Source of the DNA: Gonocerus acuteangulatus
Lineage: Eukaryota; Arthropoda; Insecta; Hemiptera; Coreidae
NCBI GenBank assembly: GCA_946811695.1
Contig: OX328130.1
Coordinates: forward strand, 68,851,813-68,915,812
DNA: 64,000 bases
Direction of reading: 5' to 3'
Shown here: piece by piece, positions 53,651 to 64,000 of the stretch
How positions within the stretch are numbered: the first letter of the stretch is position 1
Layout: each line of letters begins with the position of its first letter
Notes under the pieces: generated by a model
The model's input: the letters and a program-made list of their open reading frames with translations, nothing else
Told to the model about the DNA's origin: nothing
Databases searched by the model: none
Program-made: the position numbers and the translations under genes

Positions 53651-53734
53651 AGTTAGCCGCTGTAGAGATACGAAGACAGGTATAGTTGGGATTCGGCTAG
53701 GAGAAAAACGTCAGACTTTCAAAAAGAAATCTGT

Positions 53735-53781
53735 ATTTTGGACGTTTCGACTGCACTAATGGCAGCCTTCTTCAGCTAAAA
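53735..53781 (-). ncRNA. Hammerhead-ribozyme-like motif, family P1, in Penelope-like element
   Basis: Minus strand: TTTTAG, core CTGAAGA, extra A, stem II GGCTGC / GCAGTC (one G-U), GAAACGTC. Stem I TTTAG/CAAAA has one mismatch. All catalytic core bases are intact. Confidence 0.55.
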
Positions 53782-54263
53782 AATATATACAACTTATAAG
53801 TAAAGAAAATGTACAAGTAGTAAGTAAAAGACAGGCAGAAATGAGCGGAGTATATATATCAATACAATAAATTTTAACCAATCTTATTTTTAAAAACAAT
53901 GCAAATACGGTAGTTGGAAAGAAAACAGCATGTAGAACTTGTTAGTAAAAACAGTACAAAAAAATTAAACAGTAAAAACAACGCACATTTTTTATGTAGT
54001 GAAAAACAAAATCTATTTTATAAGTGAATACAATTTATAACAATTAATATATAGATACATACCACTAGAGAATGCCTAGGGGGGAGGGAGGAAGACCTCG
54101 AGGACAACTTAGGTAACCATGGTTAGAAGTATGAACGACAGCAACTACACCGGTGGTCTTTATAGTTGTGAAAAAGGGGTGGGGAGGCGGTAAATCGGTG
54201 CAGATGAAAGAGGTACAATTGCTGGGTTGTAAAAGCGGGTTGTAAAGGAGGTTGTAAAAGGTG

Positions 54264-55031
54264 TTAAGAGCTTTGGGACACACAAGTAGAGAAATTGTCT
54301 GGAGCCTGGGAACAAAGATAAAAAAGGAGGTCAGGACAATTTATGGAAGACGGAGGAGTAAGCGGGGGAGATGTTTTGTAATTAATGTTATTGGGGTTTA
54401 AGTTAATGTGGACGCATTCGGAAATCTGTCGCTTTTTGGTGTTTCGTTCTGTAGAAAGTATTTTAGTGTCGTCAAAGTTGAAAGTGTGTTTTTTAGTTAT
54501 GGCGTGTTTTGCGAGGGCGGATTTGTGGATTTCTTTGTTTTTTATTGTCCGTTTGTGTTGTGTTATACGGGAGTGAATATAATTTTTGGTTTCACCTATG
54601 TATACAGCATTAAAGGAGTGGGTTTGGCAGGGTATTTGGTAAACAACGTGGGTGGCGTAGTCATAGGGAAGGGGATCTTTGAGTTTGGTGTACAATGTAG
54701 TAAGTTTGTTAGTGGTTTTTAACCCAAAGTTTAGTGACGGGAGGGCTTTTTTTAAAGTCTTTGTGAGTTTTTCCGTCAGTCCTGGTGTGTATGTCAGGGA
54801 ACGAAATATCTGGAGGGAGGATTCGGGGGAGGTATTGGGGGAGGTGGCATTGAAGGATTGGGATTTTATTTGTTTTATAAGCCGGTTTATGAGGTTGGGG
54901 GGGGGGAATTGATTCAGTGTTAATATTTCGGTAGCTCTATTCAAGTTTTCATTGTGGAAGGACTCATGGGATAAGGAGAGGGCGCGGCGAAGAAGGTTCC
55001 GTGCTACATTGATTTCAATGTTATTAATGTT
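54264..55031 (-). pseudogene. Penelope-like ORF, C-terminal part with GIY-YIG domain
   Basis: The open frame runs from the truncation at about 55031 to 54264 without a stop (about 250 codons; first ATG at 54944). The N-terminal part (ARNLLRRALSLSHESFHNEN, then EILTLNQFPPPNLINRLI) is the RT thumb-side linker. TYTPGLTEKLTKTLKK leads to the GIY-YIG nuclease: VVYQIPCQTHSFNAVYIGET, R in NYIHSRITQHK, and the terminal KKRQISECVHIN. This nuclease makes the target nick in Penelope-like elements. The copy lacks RT, so it is not functional, though the frame is undamaged. Confidence 0.87.
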
Positions 55032-55065
55032 AGTGATCTAAAATGTGGCATTTTCTATTTGGTAA

Positions 55066-55118
55066 TAAGCGGGTTTCCTCCCTATGGAAGGAGGAAGCGA
55101 CCGCGCTAAAAAGGAACA
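55066..55118 (-). mobile_element. HINE-like family A, 5'-end fragment
   Basis: AAGCGGGTTTCCTCCCTATGG...ACCGCGCTAAAAA: only the terminal hairpin and subterminal repeat remain. Confidence 0.7.
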
Positions 55119-55632
55119 GATTACTTACTCATCCTACTTTTCATACCTTTTGAAATTAACCACAGTTTTCTGAGGCTATGATCACCTTATAAAAATTTTG
55201 AATTCGATAAATTTATTCCAATCTGCAAATTTATATTCAATGTCAAATATATATAGGCCTGTGTTATTCGAGCCTTAAATGTCAGTTTGTCCAATACGTA
55301 GCCTAGTAATTACTACTTCTCCCCATATTCGTGACGTGAATTCCACCCGACCTGGATATAGAATGAGACCCTAGCACCTTGGTGTTACGTGCACCACCAC
55401 CAATGAAGAATACACCACGGAGCTAGCTCATGGAATACCAAGCGTGTCTTGTACTATTCTCGCATTCAAAAGCTGTATTGTATCCCCCAGGTGTCGATGG
55501 GCTGTAGTTGATGCTTCGTTTCCTGGGTTCTTCCGCACGGTGGATACTCCGAGTATTGTATATAGTACACAATTTTGTGTGGTGGTTTAAACTGCTTATA
55601 TGACGCAAAATATTTATGAATCCGTGGTAATA
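55119..55632. other. Intergenic, nothing recognised
   Basis: A GC-richer patch at 55330-55520 lacks tRNA boxes or frames. Confidence 0.45.
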
Positions 55633-56100
55633 CTGAAGTTTAGTCTCCTCCGAACCGATTATTATCAAATTTTGCACTATAACGTATTTTGATGCACTAA
55701 ACACGAATCCGTTTAAAAAAAAAAAAAAAGTCGCTCTCAACTAGGAAAGAAGTTATTTAGCACTACTCCACAGTTCATTGTTATGGAGCGGGCGTAAACT
55801 ACATACTTGTAAACATGCGCATGCGCAGGGATGTAACATTGGGAAACAAAGAACTCTCTTTTGAAATGTTAATAAACTATTTATTCAAAAATAATTGTAC
55901 ATTTTAAGGGCCTCCTCACCCGTCGTACCCTGTCACTTATGGGTAAACGTGATACTCGTTTCCGCTCGCTCAAGATATAGAGTAGAATTCTATTTATTTT
56001 ACCGAGTTGGACTGACTAGAGTTTTGATATCTTCTTGAGCGAGCGGAAACGCATAGCATGTATGCCCATAATACGAGATAAATATGTATAAAATATAAAT
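55633..56100. mobile_element. Family G fragment
   Basis: Shares AACGTATTTTGATGCACTAA, TGCGCATGCGCA-type sequence and TTTCCGCTCGCTCAAGA with 47522-48255. Only one arm and the core are seen. Confidence 0.7.
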
Positions 56101-56164
56101 ACCATTCTTCTTAAATCCGCAATGACACCGAAAAATGCTTTTAAGCGGTCTTCATATTTATTTA

Positions 56165-56372
56165 TTTAAATTTTAACGTCCATTTATTATTAACTACGAA
56201 TTTTAGGACGGGTTATCTATAGGTTACCACCCTTTTCTAGCCAGGATAGGGGTGATGCCTTTTCTTTTTTTCGAAAGAAAAGCCACCACCCCTAATGGGA
56301 ATCGAACCCACGACCTTTGGCACGGAGTGTTAAGTGCTCACGCCTTAACCCTCACGGCCATCGGGTCTCCTC
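56165..56372 (-). mobile_element. tRNA-derived SINE, family S2 (complete)
   Basis: Minus strand: GGAGACCCGATGGCCGTGAG head with A-box-like TGGCCGTGAGG, B box GGGTTCGATTCCC, body CCTATCCTGGCTAGAAAAGG, tail ACGGGTTATCTATAGGTTACC in inverse, ending TAAATAAATA. Other copies: 28456, and 60884/63190 (split). Confidence 0.87.
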
Positions 56373-56859
56373 TTTGTATTTATGAACACGTTTAAAGAGA
56401 AATTAGGCAAAATGCCCATGTATCGCACTGTTTGTGCTTGTTTTGCTTGTTGTTTTTTTTTTTTCACGATAAACCTTTTGGCATCGAAACGAAAGATCAA
56501 CATTGTATTGACTACAGGTAGCATAGCTGGTCTGTTTTGGAAAATAGAAGACCAGGAGGAGGGCAGGGGCAACTGTAAATCACAGAGGTGTTCGACATTT
56601 TGACGAATGTTGGCGTTCTAGGGTTATATATTGCTTAAATCTACTTCCTTGACCCAAAACACTCATGGAGTAATTATTTATAGTTTGCCACACACTTGGA
56701 CCTTTTTTTAAACCTATTTCTCTCTATATTAAAGGCATGTTATATATGTGTTGCCAAACATATATTAAAAGGTTGAGTAATTCTTCTATGAACCAGATCA
56801 TTAAAAAAATGTTTTCTACTGGTCAGTACACTCTATTGCATTACAGCATGATATTTGCT
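56373..56859. other. Intergenic, nothing recognised
   Basis: Two short frames overlap on opposite strands (56345-56603) without known domains. Confidence 0.45.
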
Positions 56860-57284
56860 ATTATTGGGTTGTACGGAAAATAATGCAGGATTTTGGTATT
56901 CAAATAAAAAAAAGTTTTTTTTTATCTGTGTTCTTTAATCATAATAGCCTCCCAAACTCTCAATACATTTCTTCTTCTTAGTTCTTAGAATTTATAAAGT
57001 CAATAAACGAGTTGTCTAATTCCGATGGATCCATAAATATTTTGTGTTGTAAGTAGTGGGTCAGAGGTCTAAAAAAAATGGTAGTCAGTAGGCGAGAGGT
57101 CCGGAGAGTAGGGCGGATGTGGCTAGAAAGGGTCATTTTTGTTTCGGCAAAGAAGTGCAGCACAAACTTCATAGCGCTGATTTTTTTGGCGGCAGTTTAA
57201 TGCGCGTGGAATCCAATTTTTAAGCTTTTTCACTTTTCTAGTCACCTTGAGGTTGTCATGGACGGTCGATTTGCTAACTTTATG

Positions 57285-58413
<1,129 letters not shown>

Positions 58414-58530
58414 TACATATTCCAGAACAGTTATTCTGGGATTTTCTTACATCGATGATCTCAAAACATCAAGAGAGGAAGGCCTTCCGCGACCTTCTTT
58501 ATCTTCAGGGCTGAAGTCTCCAACCCGAAA

Positions 58531-58669
58531 TTTTAGCGCGGTTACTACCTATCTCCATAGGGGAGAACCCGCTTATGAGGTTGACCTCACGACGCAATCC
58601 GGAAGTGCCGACTAGAAACTTTCTCGTTTCAGACCCAATAGATCACGAAAATATAGGTGGTTCAAATTT

Positions 58670-58728
<59 letters not shown>

Positions 58729-59585
58729 CGATGGGGCAACGTCAATCAGAGATATAAGCGCTTAAAACTAAAAAAGTGTTTGTTTTGTTGTTTTGAAAGG
58801 ATTTTTCTCTTTGTTTATCTCACTTTTTAATTGGTTGTTTTTTGTTTTAAATTGCATTTATCAGTAAAATTAGTATTGTAGTAAAATAAGCTAAGAAACG
58901 GTGAACGGTAATGGTAATAAGTTTGGAGTGGCTGTGGTAATCAAGATGGCTGTGGCTAATCATGATGACGTAGTTTGTTTTGAATTCTCCTATCTATATA
59001 GCCTTCCTCATAGCCTCCAACTGAAGTTACCGTTATTTCCAATTTTATAGAAAGATTTAACCCACGACAGAATGGAATTTTATTCGCCTAGAAGAACATA
59101 TTTACAGTTTATTATAACAGTAGAAGGGGGGTCTCCCGTGGTCTAGTGGCTAGCGCGTTGGATTCATAAGCGGGAGATGGTGGGTTCGATCCCCACCGGC
59201 GACAGGAATTTTCTCATCTCAGGGCTCGCTGAGAAAATTCCTGGTTGCACCCTGGAGGCCCGGCGCTAATGGCCAAGATTTGTCGATGCGCCGAAAAAAA
59301 AAAACCAAAAAAAAAAAAAACAGTAGAAGGAATTTGCTAGAAAAACAAGATACTTAAAATGACAACGAATGTTTGGTTGTTTAGAATGGAACCTTCCCAG
59401 CAGTAGTCAAAGAGTAAGTATGTTTTCAGTACATAATTGTATTGACTTATACAGATTAAGAATTATCCGTTTCTGTGTAAGTTGGCTACTGTCAGTTTCC
59501 TGTGATTTGAGATGCTAATCTATTCCATTTCTTCGAGATGTACGTAACCGCGCTAAGATGACGCAGTTCCTGCGAATCGGACTTT
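58531..59585 (+). mobile_element. HINE-like family A copy in mariner
   Basis: 5' TTTTAGCGCGGTTACTACC, GGAAGTGCCGACTAG, (TA)n at 58674-58725. The body matches 14078-14720 in inverse. Then ACGTAACCGCGCTAAGATGA and CGCAGTTCCTGCGAATCGGACTTTT. Mariner codons on both sides fix the boundaries. It contains an S1 SINE. Confidence 0.8.
59128..59318 (+). mobile_element. tRNA-derived SINE, family S1
   Basis: A complete copy with a perfect 12-bp target duplication AACAGTAGAAGG (59116-59127, 59319-59330). Tail GATTTGTCGATGCGCCG, poly(A) with one CC interruption. Confidence 0.93.
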
Positions 59586-59720
59586 TTTTTTAAACCACCT
59601 TTGAACGGTGCACTCATGAACAGTACCCTCGCCCCAGACTCGGTTGATGTTTCTAGCCGTCTAGGCTCTGCTTCGGTCGAGTTTAAACTCGCAAAAGAAA
59701 ATCGTGCGAAATTCATGATG

Positions 59721-60076
59721 TGACATCGTAGGAAAGACTGAATTATTTACAAGTAGCAAAGTGGTACAGAAGTAAACAAACATTATCATTTAGAAGAGGA
59801 TCAGTAAGTGTTGACATTCATACAAACGAATAACCAAGAAAACCACCAATACCTACCACAATACCAATAACATTTCAAACCTTTAGACAGCTACCTTCGC
59901 TAATATATCAGAAAGTCTCAATAATTTTCGTTAATATTGCAAGCGAATTAGTTACCATAAAGAATGAATATCGATTATAATAAATACGAACCAATTTTAT
60001 ATTTTCCTCGTGTATTTGTTTTTTATTGTTGTGTAATAACAATACAAAACAGATTTTCTATCAATTGTGCAACTAC
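59721..60076. other. Spacer, nothing recognised
   Basis: AT-rich sequence between the mariner start and the 31-bp array. Confidence 0.5.
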
Positions 60077-60485
60077 TTCTGTGGCTCGGATCATTTTAGA
60101 AGTGTTTATCTGTGGCTCGGATCGTTCTAGAAGTGTTTACCTGAGGCTCGGATCATTTTAGAAGTGTTTAACTGTGGCTCGGATCATTCTAGAAGTGTTT
60201 ACCTGTGGCTCGGATCATTCTAGAAGTGTTTACCTGTGGCTCGGATCATTCTAGAAGTGTTTACCTGTGGCTCGGATCATTCTAGAAGTGTTTATCTGTG
60301 GCTCGGATCATTCTAGAAGTGTTTACCTGTGGCTCGGATCGTTCTAGAAGTGTTTACCTGTGGCTCGGATCATTTTAGAAGTGTTTATCTGTGGCTCGGA
60401 TCGTTCTAGAAGTGTTTACCTGTGGCTCGGATCATTCTAGAAGTGTTTATCTGTGGCTCGGATCAATTTAGAAGTGTTTATCTAT
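60077..60485 (+). repeat. 31-bp minisatellite, about 13 units
   Basis: Unit TGTGGCTCGGATCATTCTAG + AAGTGTTTACC (31 bp). Variants alternate CATT/CGTT, TCTAG/TTTAG and ACC/ATC. Flanking copies are more diverged. Not adjacent to any gene that I can identify. Confidence 0.93.
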
Positions 60486-60883
60486 GGACCGGTTTACAAT
60501 TTTTTCCTCCAAGATGAAAGCCATCTTGATGGCTTCTTAACTTTCGGAGAAACAAGTAAATGATTGAAAAAGGCCTCACGGTGGTATAGAAATGAGTTAT
60601 GCGAAGTAAGTATGACAAATTGCAAAAGTTTCTCCTTTAGGAGCTAAATTTTTCGGAAAAGAAGCAGTTAGAATAAGTAAAAAACTTACTTTTTTTATTT
60701 TTTATTTTGAGATATATCATTTCTGGTAGCAATCATAAAGCGAACAATAGAAAGAGTTCGCCAAAGCGGATCCTAAAGAAGAATTAACTATTTTGTATTT
60801 TTATTTTTTGGTTTCATATCAAGTGTTAGTTACTCTCTAGTAGTGAGTCTCTACATGAATTAATTCTACATCAATCATATTAA
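60486..60883. other. Intergenic, nothing recognised
   Basis: A short inverted pair around CCAAGATGAAAGCCATCTTGATGG (60510-60533). Otherwise nothing. Confidence 0.45.
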
Positions 60884-60936
60884 ATTAAATTAAATTTTAA
60901 CGTCCATTTAATAATAACTACGAATTTTAGGACGGG

Positions 60937-60988
<52 letters not shown>

Positions 60989-61176
60989 TATATATTTGTC
61001 AAATACCACTATTTACAGATCCGATTCTGCTACAGGCAGGGGGGCTATAGGCAGAAATATGCTACAGATCGGTAGAACCTTTCACTGACATTTCACTACG
61101 AGAAAAAAAATCCTGCTATACTATTTTGATACGCGGTGGTAACTAAACGTATGACAGCGATAAAATCTACCATATA

Positions 61177-61507
61177 TGAGGAGCTTGGTACCAAAGTTGG
61201 ACAACTTCACTTTTGCTTTTTCTACAGGAGAGGCAAAAAACCATATCTACTATATTGATGTCAGTATCATGGTGGTTTTTATATATGACATTCTTATAGG
61301 CCCCAGAAACATTTTTACTAACGCATTACACAGGGGTCTCCCGTGGTCTAATGGCTAGCGCCTTGGATTCATAAGCGGGAGATGGTGGGTTCGATTCCCA
61401 ACCTCCGGCAGGAATTTTATCATCCCACGGCTCGCTGGTAAAATTCCTCGCTGCACCCTGGATGTCGGCGCTAATGACCTAGACGTAGATGCGCCGTAAA
61501 AAAAAAG

Positions 61508-61563
<56 letters not shown>

Positions 61564-62117
61564 GAACGCATTACAAGATAATATGAGTATTAAGACCGTA
61601 ATTACACTTCAAATAGTGGAGTTATCCATGTTTGAAACCAATTCATAGAGTTGTCTCTTTTTGAAGCCAAAGGGAACAATTTTAAATTTAATCTGTCCTT
61701 TTTTGAAACCAAGCAATTATGAACTCGTTAGGAATAAATTTATATTTTCTTCGTCTACATTCTAATGCATGAGGGTGTTTTAAAATAATGTAAACGATCT
61801 ATTTCTTCCCAATTTTCTCCGAGGTTCTTTGCATTCAGCCATGATAGATTTGCAGTGCATATTGGGAGCAGATTGCTTGAATGCAAGCTTCTTATTGGCT
61901 ACTGAAGGAGTTGTCATTTTTTGAACCAAAACTATGTTGGAATTGTCCATATTCTGACACTGAACTGATCAAATACATGCTATTTTACCTAAGTTCGGTC
62001 TGTTTTTAATGCAGAAAACTTCTAAAACCAAATGCAGCATAAAAATCTAATAAAGAATCAACTAAAATCTCAAAACTGAAAAAATGGAGTTGTCCAACTT
62101 TGATACCAAGCTCCTCA
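61177..62117. mobile_element. MITE family C, copy 2, in Helitron 5' end
   Basis: Terminal repeats TGAGGAGCTTGGTACCAAAG... / ...CTTTGATACCAAGCTCCTCA. The interior shares GAAACCAAGCAA- and CATGATGGATTT-type sequence with 33974-35402 in opposite orientation. Left flank ends TA, right flank begins TT, so the TA duplication is altered or absent. Contains an S1 SINE. Confidence 0.83.
61333..61564 (+). mobile_element. tRNA-derived SINE, family S1
   Basis: A complete copy with a perfect 11-bp target duplication AACGCATTACA (61320-61330, 61565-61575). B box GGTTCGATTCCC, tail GACGTAGATGCGCCGT, long poly(A) of about 60 bp, which suggests a young insertion. Confidence 0.93.
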
Positions 62118-62458
62118 TTTGTCAAATATCACTCACTCGCTGACCTATCATCGCCCAACCCAAACCACTCGACAGAAAAATTTGAAATTTTGCTTGGACT
62201 TTTTGATATTCGAATTTTTAAGTATTTTTAGAGGGGTTTAAAGTTTGAGTTGGTTAGAGCAGGCAAGCCAAGGCAGCATGCGTTGCTAGGACGATAACAG
62301 AACAGCTGTTACCGTACATTATGTATTTCATAGGATTATTTTTAATTTAGGTTAATTTCAACTATGATGACAGTCCTTGAATTACTGGGGTATGGAATAC
62401 TATCAACTTGGAATAGTTTTAGGCGAATAAAACGCTATTACAACTGAACAAATGAAAT

Positions 62459-62712
62459 CGTCGTTACAAATGCAAAGTATCGAATGTGAAAATCACCACT
62501 TTTCCGAGTGGAAAAGCATTTATTCATAACTTTTTTTTGGACAGTCAAATATTCGGCAGATTTGACCTTTTCATAGTGGAATACTTTCCCTTTAATAGAG
62601 TGAAGTCAGATTGAAGAATTTGCCGTACATAAGTCCAGGAGAAATTAGTAAAGATTGAAAATGAAAGATGCATTTTTTCAGATTCGATACTTTGCATTTG
62701 TATCGACGAAAT
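62459..62712. mobile_element. MITE family H, copy 2
   Basis: TCGTCGTTACAAATGCAAAG / CTTTGCATTTGTATCGACGA terminal repeats of about 34 bp. The core is shared with 18627-18880 in inverse orientation. Lies inside the Helitron. Confidence 0.82.
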
Positions 62713-63121
62713 GATCTTTGGAATGAAAAAGGAATGGGTCAAACTAATTGTGCTTATAAAAGAAATTATCTTATTTAATTTATTTTTAAGGTTTTTAAGA
62801 CATATTTTTACCATCAAATCAAAATTTCGGGGGGGGGGGCTGCACATCCCTCAGTTTCCCTTATATACGCCCACGCTGGTAACCTATAGATAACGGGTTA
62901 TCTCTACGTTATCTGTTTTTTGATACTGGTGCGGAGCATCCCAATGTCAAGAAACATTATACTTTGATTACCTATAAACTGATGACTAACTTATAGTATG
63001 ACGGGAACCGTGCAATAATAAGCTGTACAAAATTATGTAGGAGCGTTAATTTCGATGATACATTATTTAACGCAATAAAATAACTACTTATCTGCCGTGA
63101 CGAAGCACGGGTATTCAGCTA

Positions 63122-63192
<71 letters not shown>

Positions 63193-63312
63193 TTACCACC
63201 CTTTTCTAGCCAGGATAGTACTGATGCCTTTTCTTTTTTCTAAAGAAAAACCACCCCTAGTGGGAATCGAACCCACAACTCTTTGGCACGTAGAGTTATG
63301 TACTCATGACTA

Positions 63313-64000
63313 ATATGAGAATTAATAATTTAATAGATTGCTCTATCAAAAAGTGTTTAAGAACTATAATAATATATTTATGTAACATACAAATGTGTCT
63401 ATTTTGCAAAAATTAATTTTTCACTGCAGATTCAGTTTTTTACAAAATAAGCATATTCTTCCTTGAAATGACCTTGATTTTGCACTGATGGTAATAAACA
63501 GACCTCGGATTCGAATTCAGCGACCCTCGAATCCATAGAAGCTCTAGTTATTTCTTCTTAAATGACTCCTAACGAAAGTTTAGCTTCAAATGACCTTATA
63601 AATGACGTGATGGGGTGAAACGGACTCCGGATTCGGTTTCAGCTTGTCGAAATACATATGAATACGTGTATGGTGTATTTTGAAAAAACCCCTCTTTTTA
63701 TTTTGTGTATGCCTGTGTGCAAAATATTCCAGACAATATTGGAGGATTTATTGTACAACAATATATTTAGAGATGACCAGTATGACATACACACAAACGT
63801 GTGTTATGCAAGCAAAAATATGTGTTCATACAGCACATATGAATTCATATCTATGTAAATATATCTTTGACTATGAATAAAAACTGTATTTTTATAAAAG
63901 TTAATAATTTCAAAGCAAAGAACTAAACTTTTTTTTTTTTTCATTGTAATAATATTTCAATGAGTTTTAAATTTAGTTAACCAGCATTGTAGCTGTCATA
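63313..64000. other. Intergenic to window end
   Basis: AT-rich. Two imperfect copies of a GGATTCG...TTCAGC motif occur at 63506-63530 and 63627-63645. Two short overlapping frames (63658-63880) have no recognisable domain. Confidence 0.45.

Larger units (their letters stand above)
53676..55035 (-). mobile_element. Penelope-like element, 5'-truncated
   Basis: Minus strand: ORF C-terminus with GIY-YIG endonuclease (55031-54264), a 3' region, then a terminal repeat (about 53850-53676) with a hammerhead-like motif and AGCCGAATCCCAACTATACC. The reverse-transcriptase part is missing (truncation at about 55035, next to a HINE end). Confidence 0.8.
61166..63122 (+). mobile_element. Helitron, non-autonomous, with internal insertions
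   Basis: 5' TCTACCATATA then, after an inserted MITE, TTTGTCAAATATCACTCACT. 3' hairpin CCGTG-ACGAAG-CACGG and ...ATTCAGCTAG at 63122 followed by T. Same family as 38806-39948. A second Helitron-5'-like start occurs at about 60986 (TATATTTGTCAAATACCAC). Confidence 0.82.
60884..63312 (-). mobile_element. S2 SINE split by a 2.2-kb nested stack
   Basis: The SINE tail (TTTTAACGTCCATTTAATAA ... GGACGGGTTAT) is at 60884-60940, and its body and tRNA-like head (GGTTACCACCCTTTTCTAGC ... GGGAATCGAACCC) at 63190-63312. The intact copy at 56165-56372 is continuous here. The split coincides with (TA)n runs at 60938-60985 and 63123-63189, and the inserted block begins with Helitron 5'-like sequence. Confidence 0.75.

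Overview
The window is eukaryotic nuclear DNA, most likely from an arthropod (I lean to hemipteran or chelicerate but cannot resolve it). It is AT-rich, full of (TA)n runs, and contains a MADF/BESS-type gene, RNase-H-bearing LINEs, mariner, hAT, piggyBac, Helitron and Penelope-like elements, tRNA- and 5S-derived SINEs, and a long-LTR retrotransposon with a lysine-tRNA-type primer site. I see no bacterial gene organisation, no functional tRNA or rRNA gene and no CRISPR array.

Only one host gene is supported. It is a three-exon MADF-domain gene on the plus strand (exons 37066-37431, 48419-48559, 49495-50091; 367 codons, all junctions phase 0). A roughly 11-kb first intron is packed with transposons. 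A CpG-containing putative promoter (36600-37065) sits directly behind a composite CA/CG microsatellite. The last exon contains a 24-bp coding repeat, and its stop codon lies in the first unit of a 47-bp minisatellite that continues for about 650 bp.

The rest is a layered transposon deposit. 1-3055: a LINE split by a Penelope-type terminal repeat and a hAT element. 3050-4585: LINE 3' tandem repeats and a second LINE tail. 5611-8898: a mariner relic interrupted by a hAT, a hAT MITE carrying a SINE, and a 5S-derived SINE. 9470-18880: hAT, MITE, SINE and Helentron/HINE-like repeats. 19490-22100: a LINE tail, a piggyBac relic and another LINE tail with a 51-bp array. 22450-28410: a HINE-like repeat holding a 5.2-kb LTR retrotransposon that encodes an intact Gag-integrase fusion without protease, reverse transcriptase or RNase H. 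29674-33430: HINE-like and Penelope-derived repeats with hammerhead-like motifs. 33745-36205: a LINE split by a TA-inserting MITE. 51438-55035: hAT copies and a Penelope-like element with a GIY-YIG ORF. 56860-59720: a second mariner relic carrying two HINE-like insertions. 60884-63312: a SINE split by a stack of Helitron, MITE and SINE insertions.

Recurring themes are: (1) target duplications allow many insertions to be ordered in time; (2) at least three sequence-unrelated Penelope-type repeats carry a hammerhead-ribozyme-like core; (3) tRNA- and 5S-headed SINEs share one 3' tail, suggesting a common LINE partner; (4) two repeat families with different bodies share a 5' hairpin, subterminal inverted repeats, a central tandem repeat and a 3' hairpin, as in Helentron-associated elements. 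All boundaries were read by eye. Family names rest on motifs and target duplications, not on database searches.
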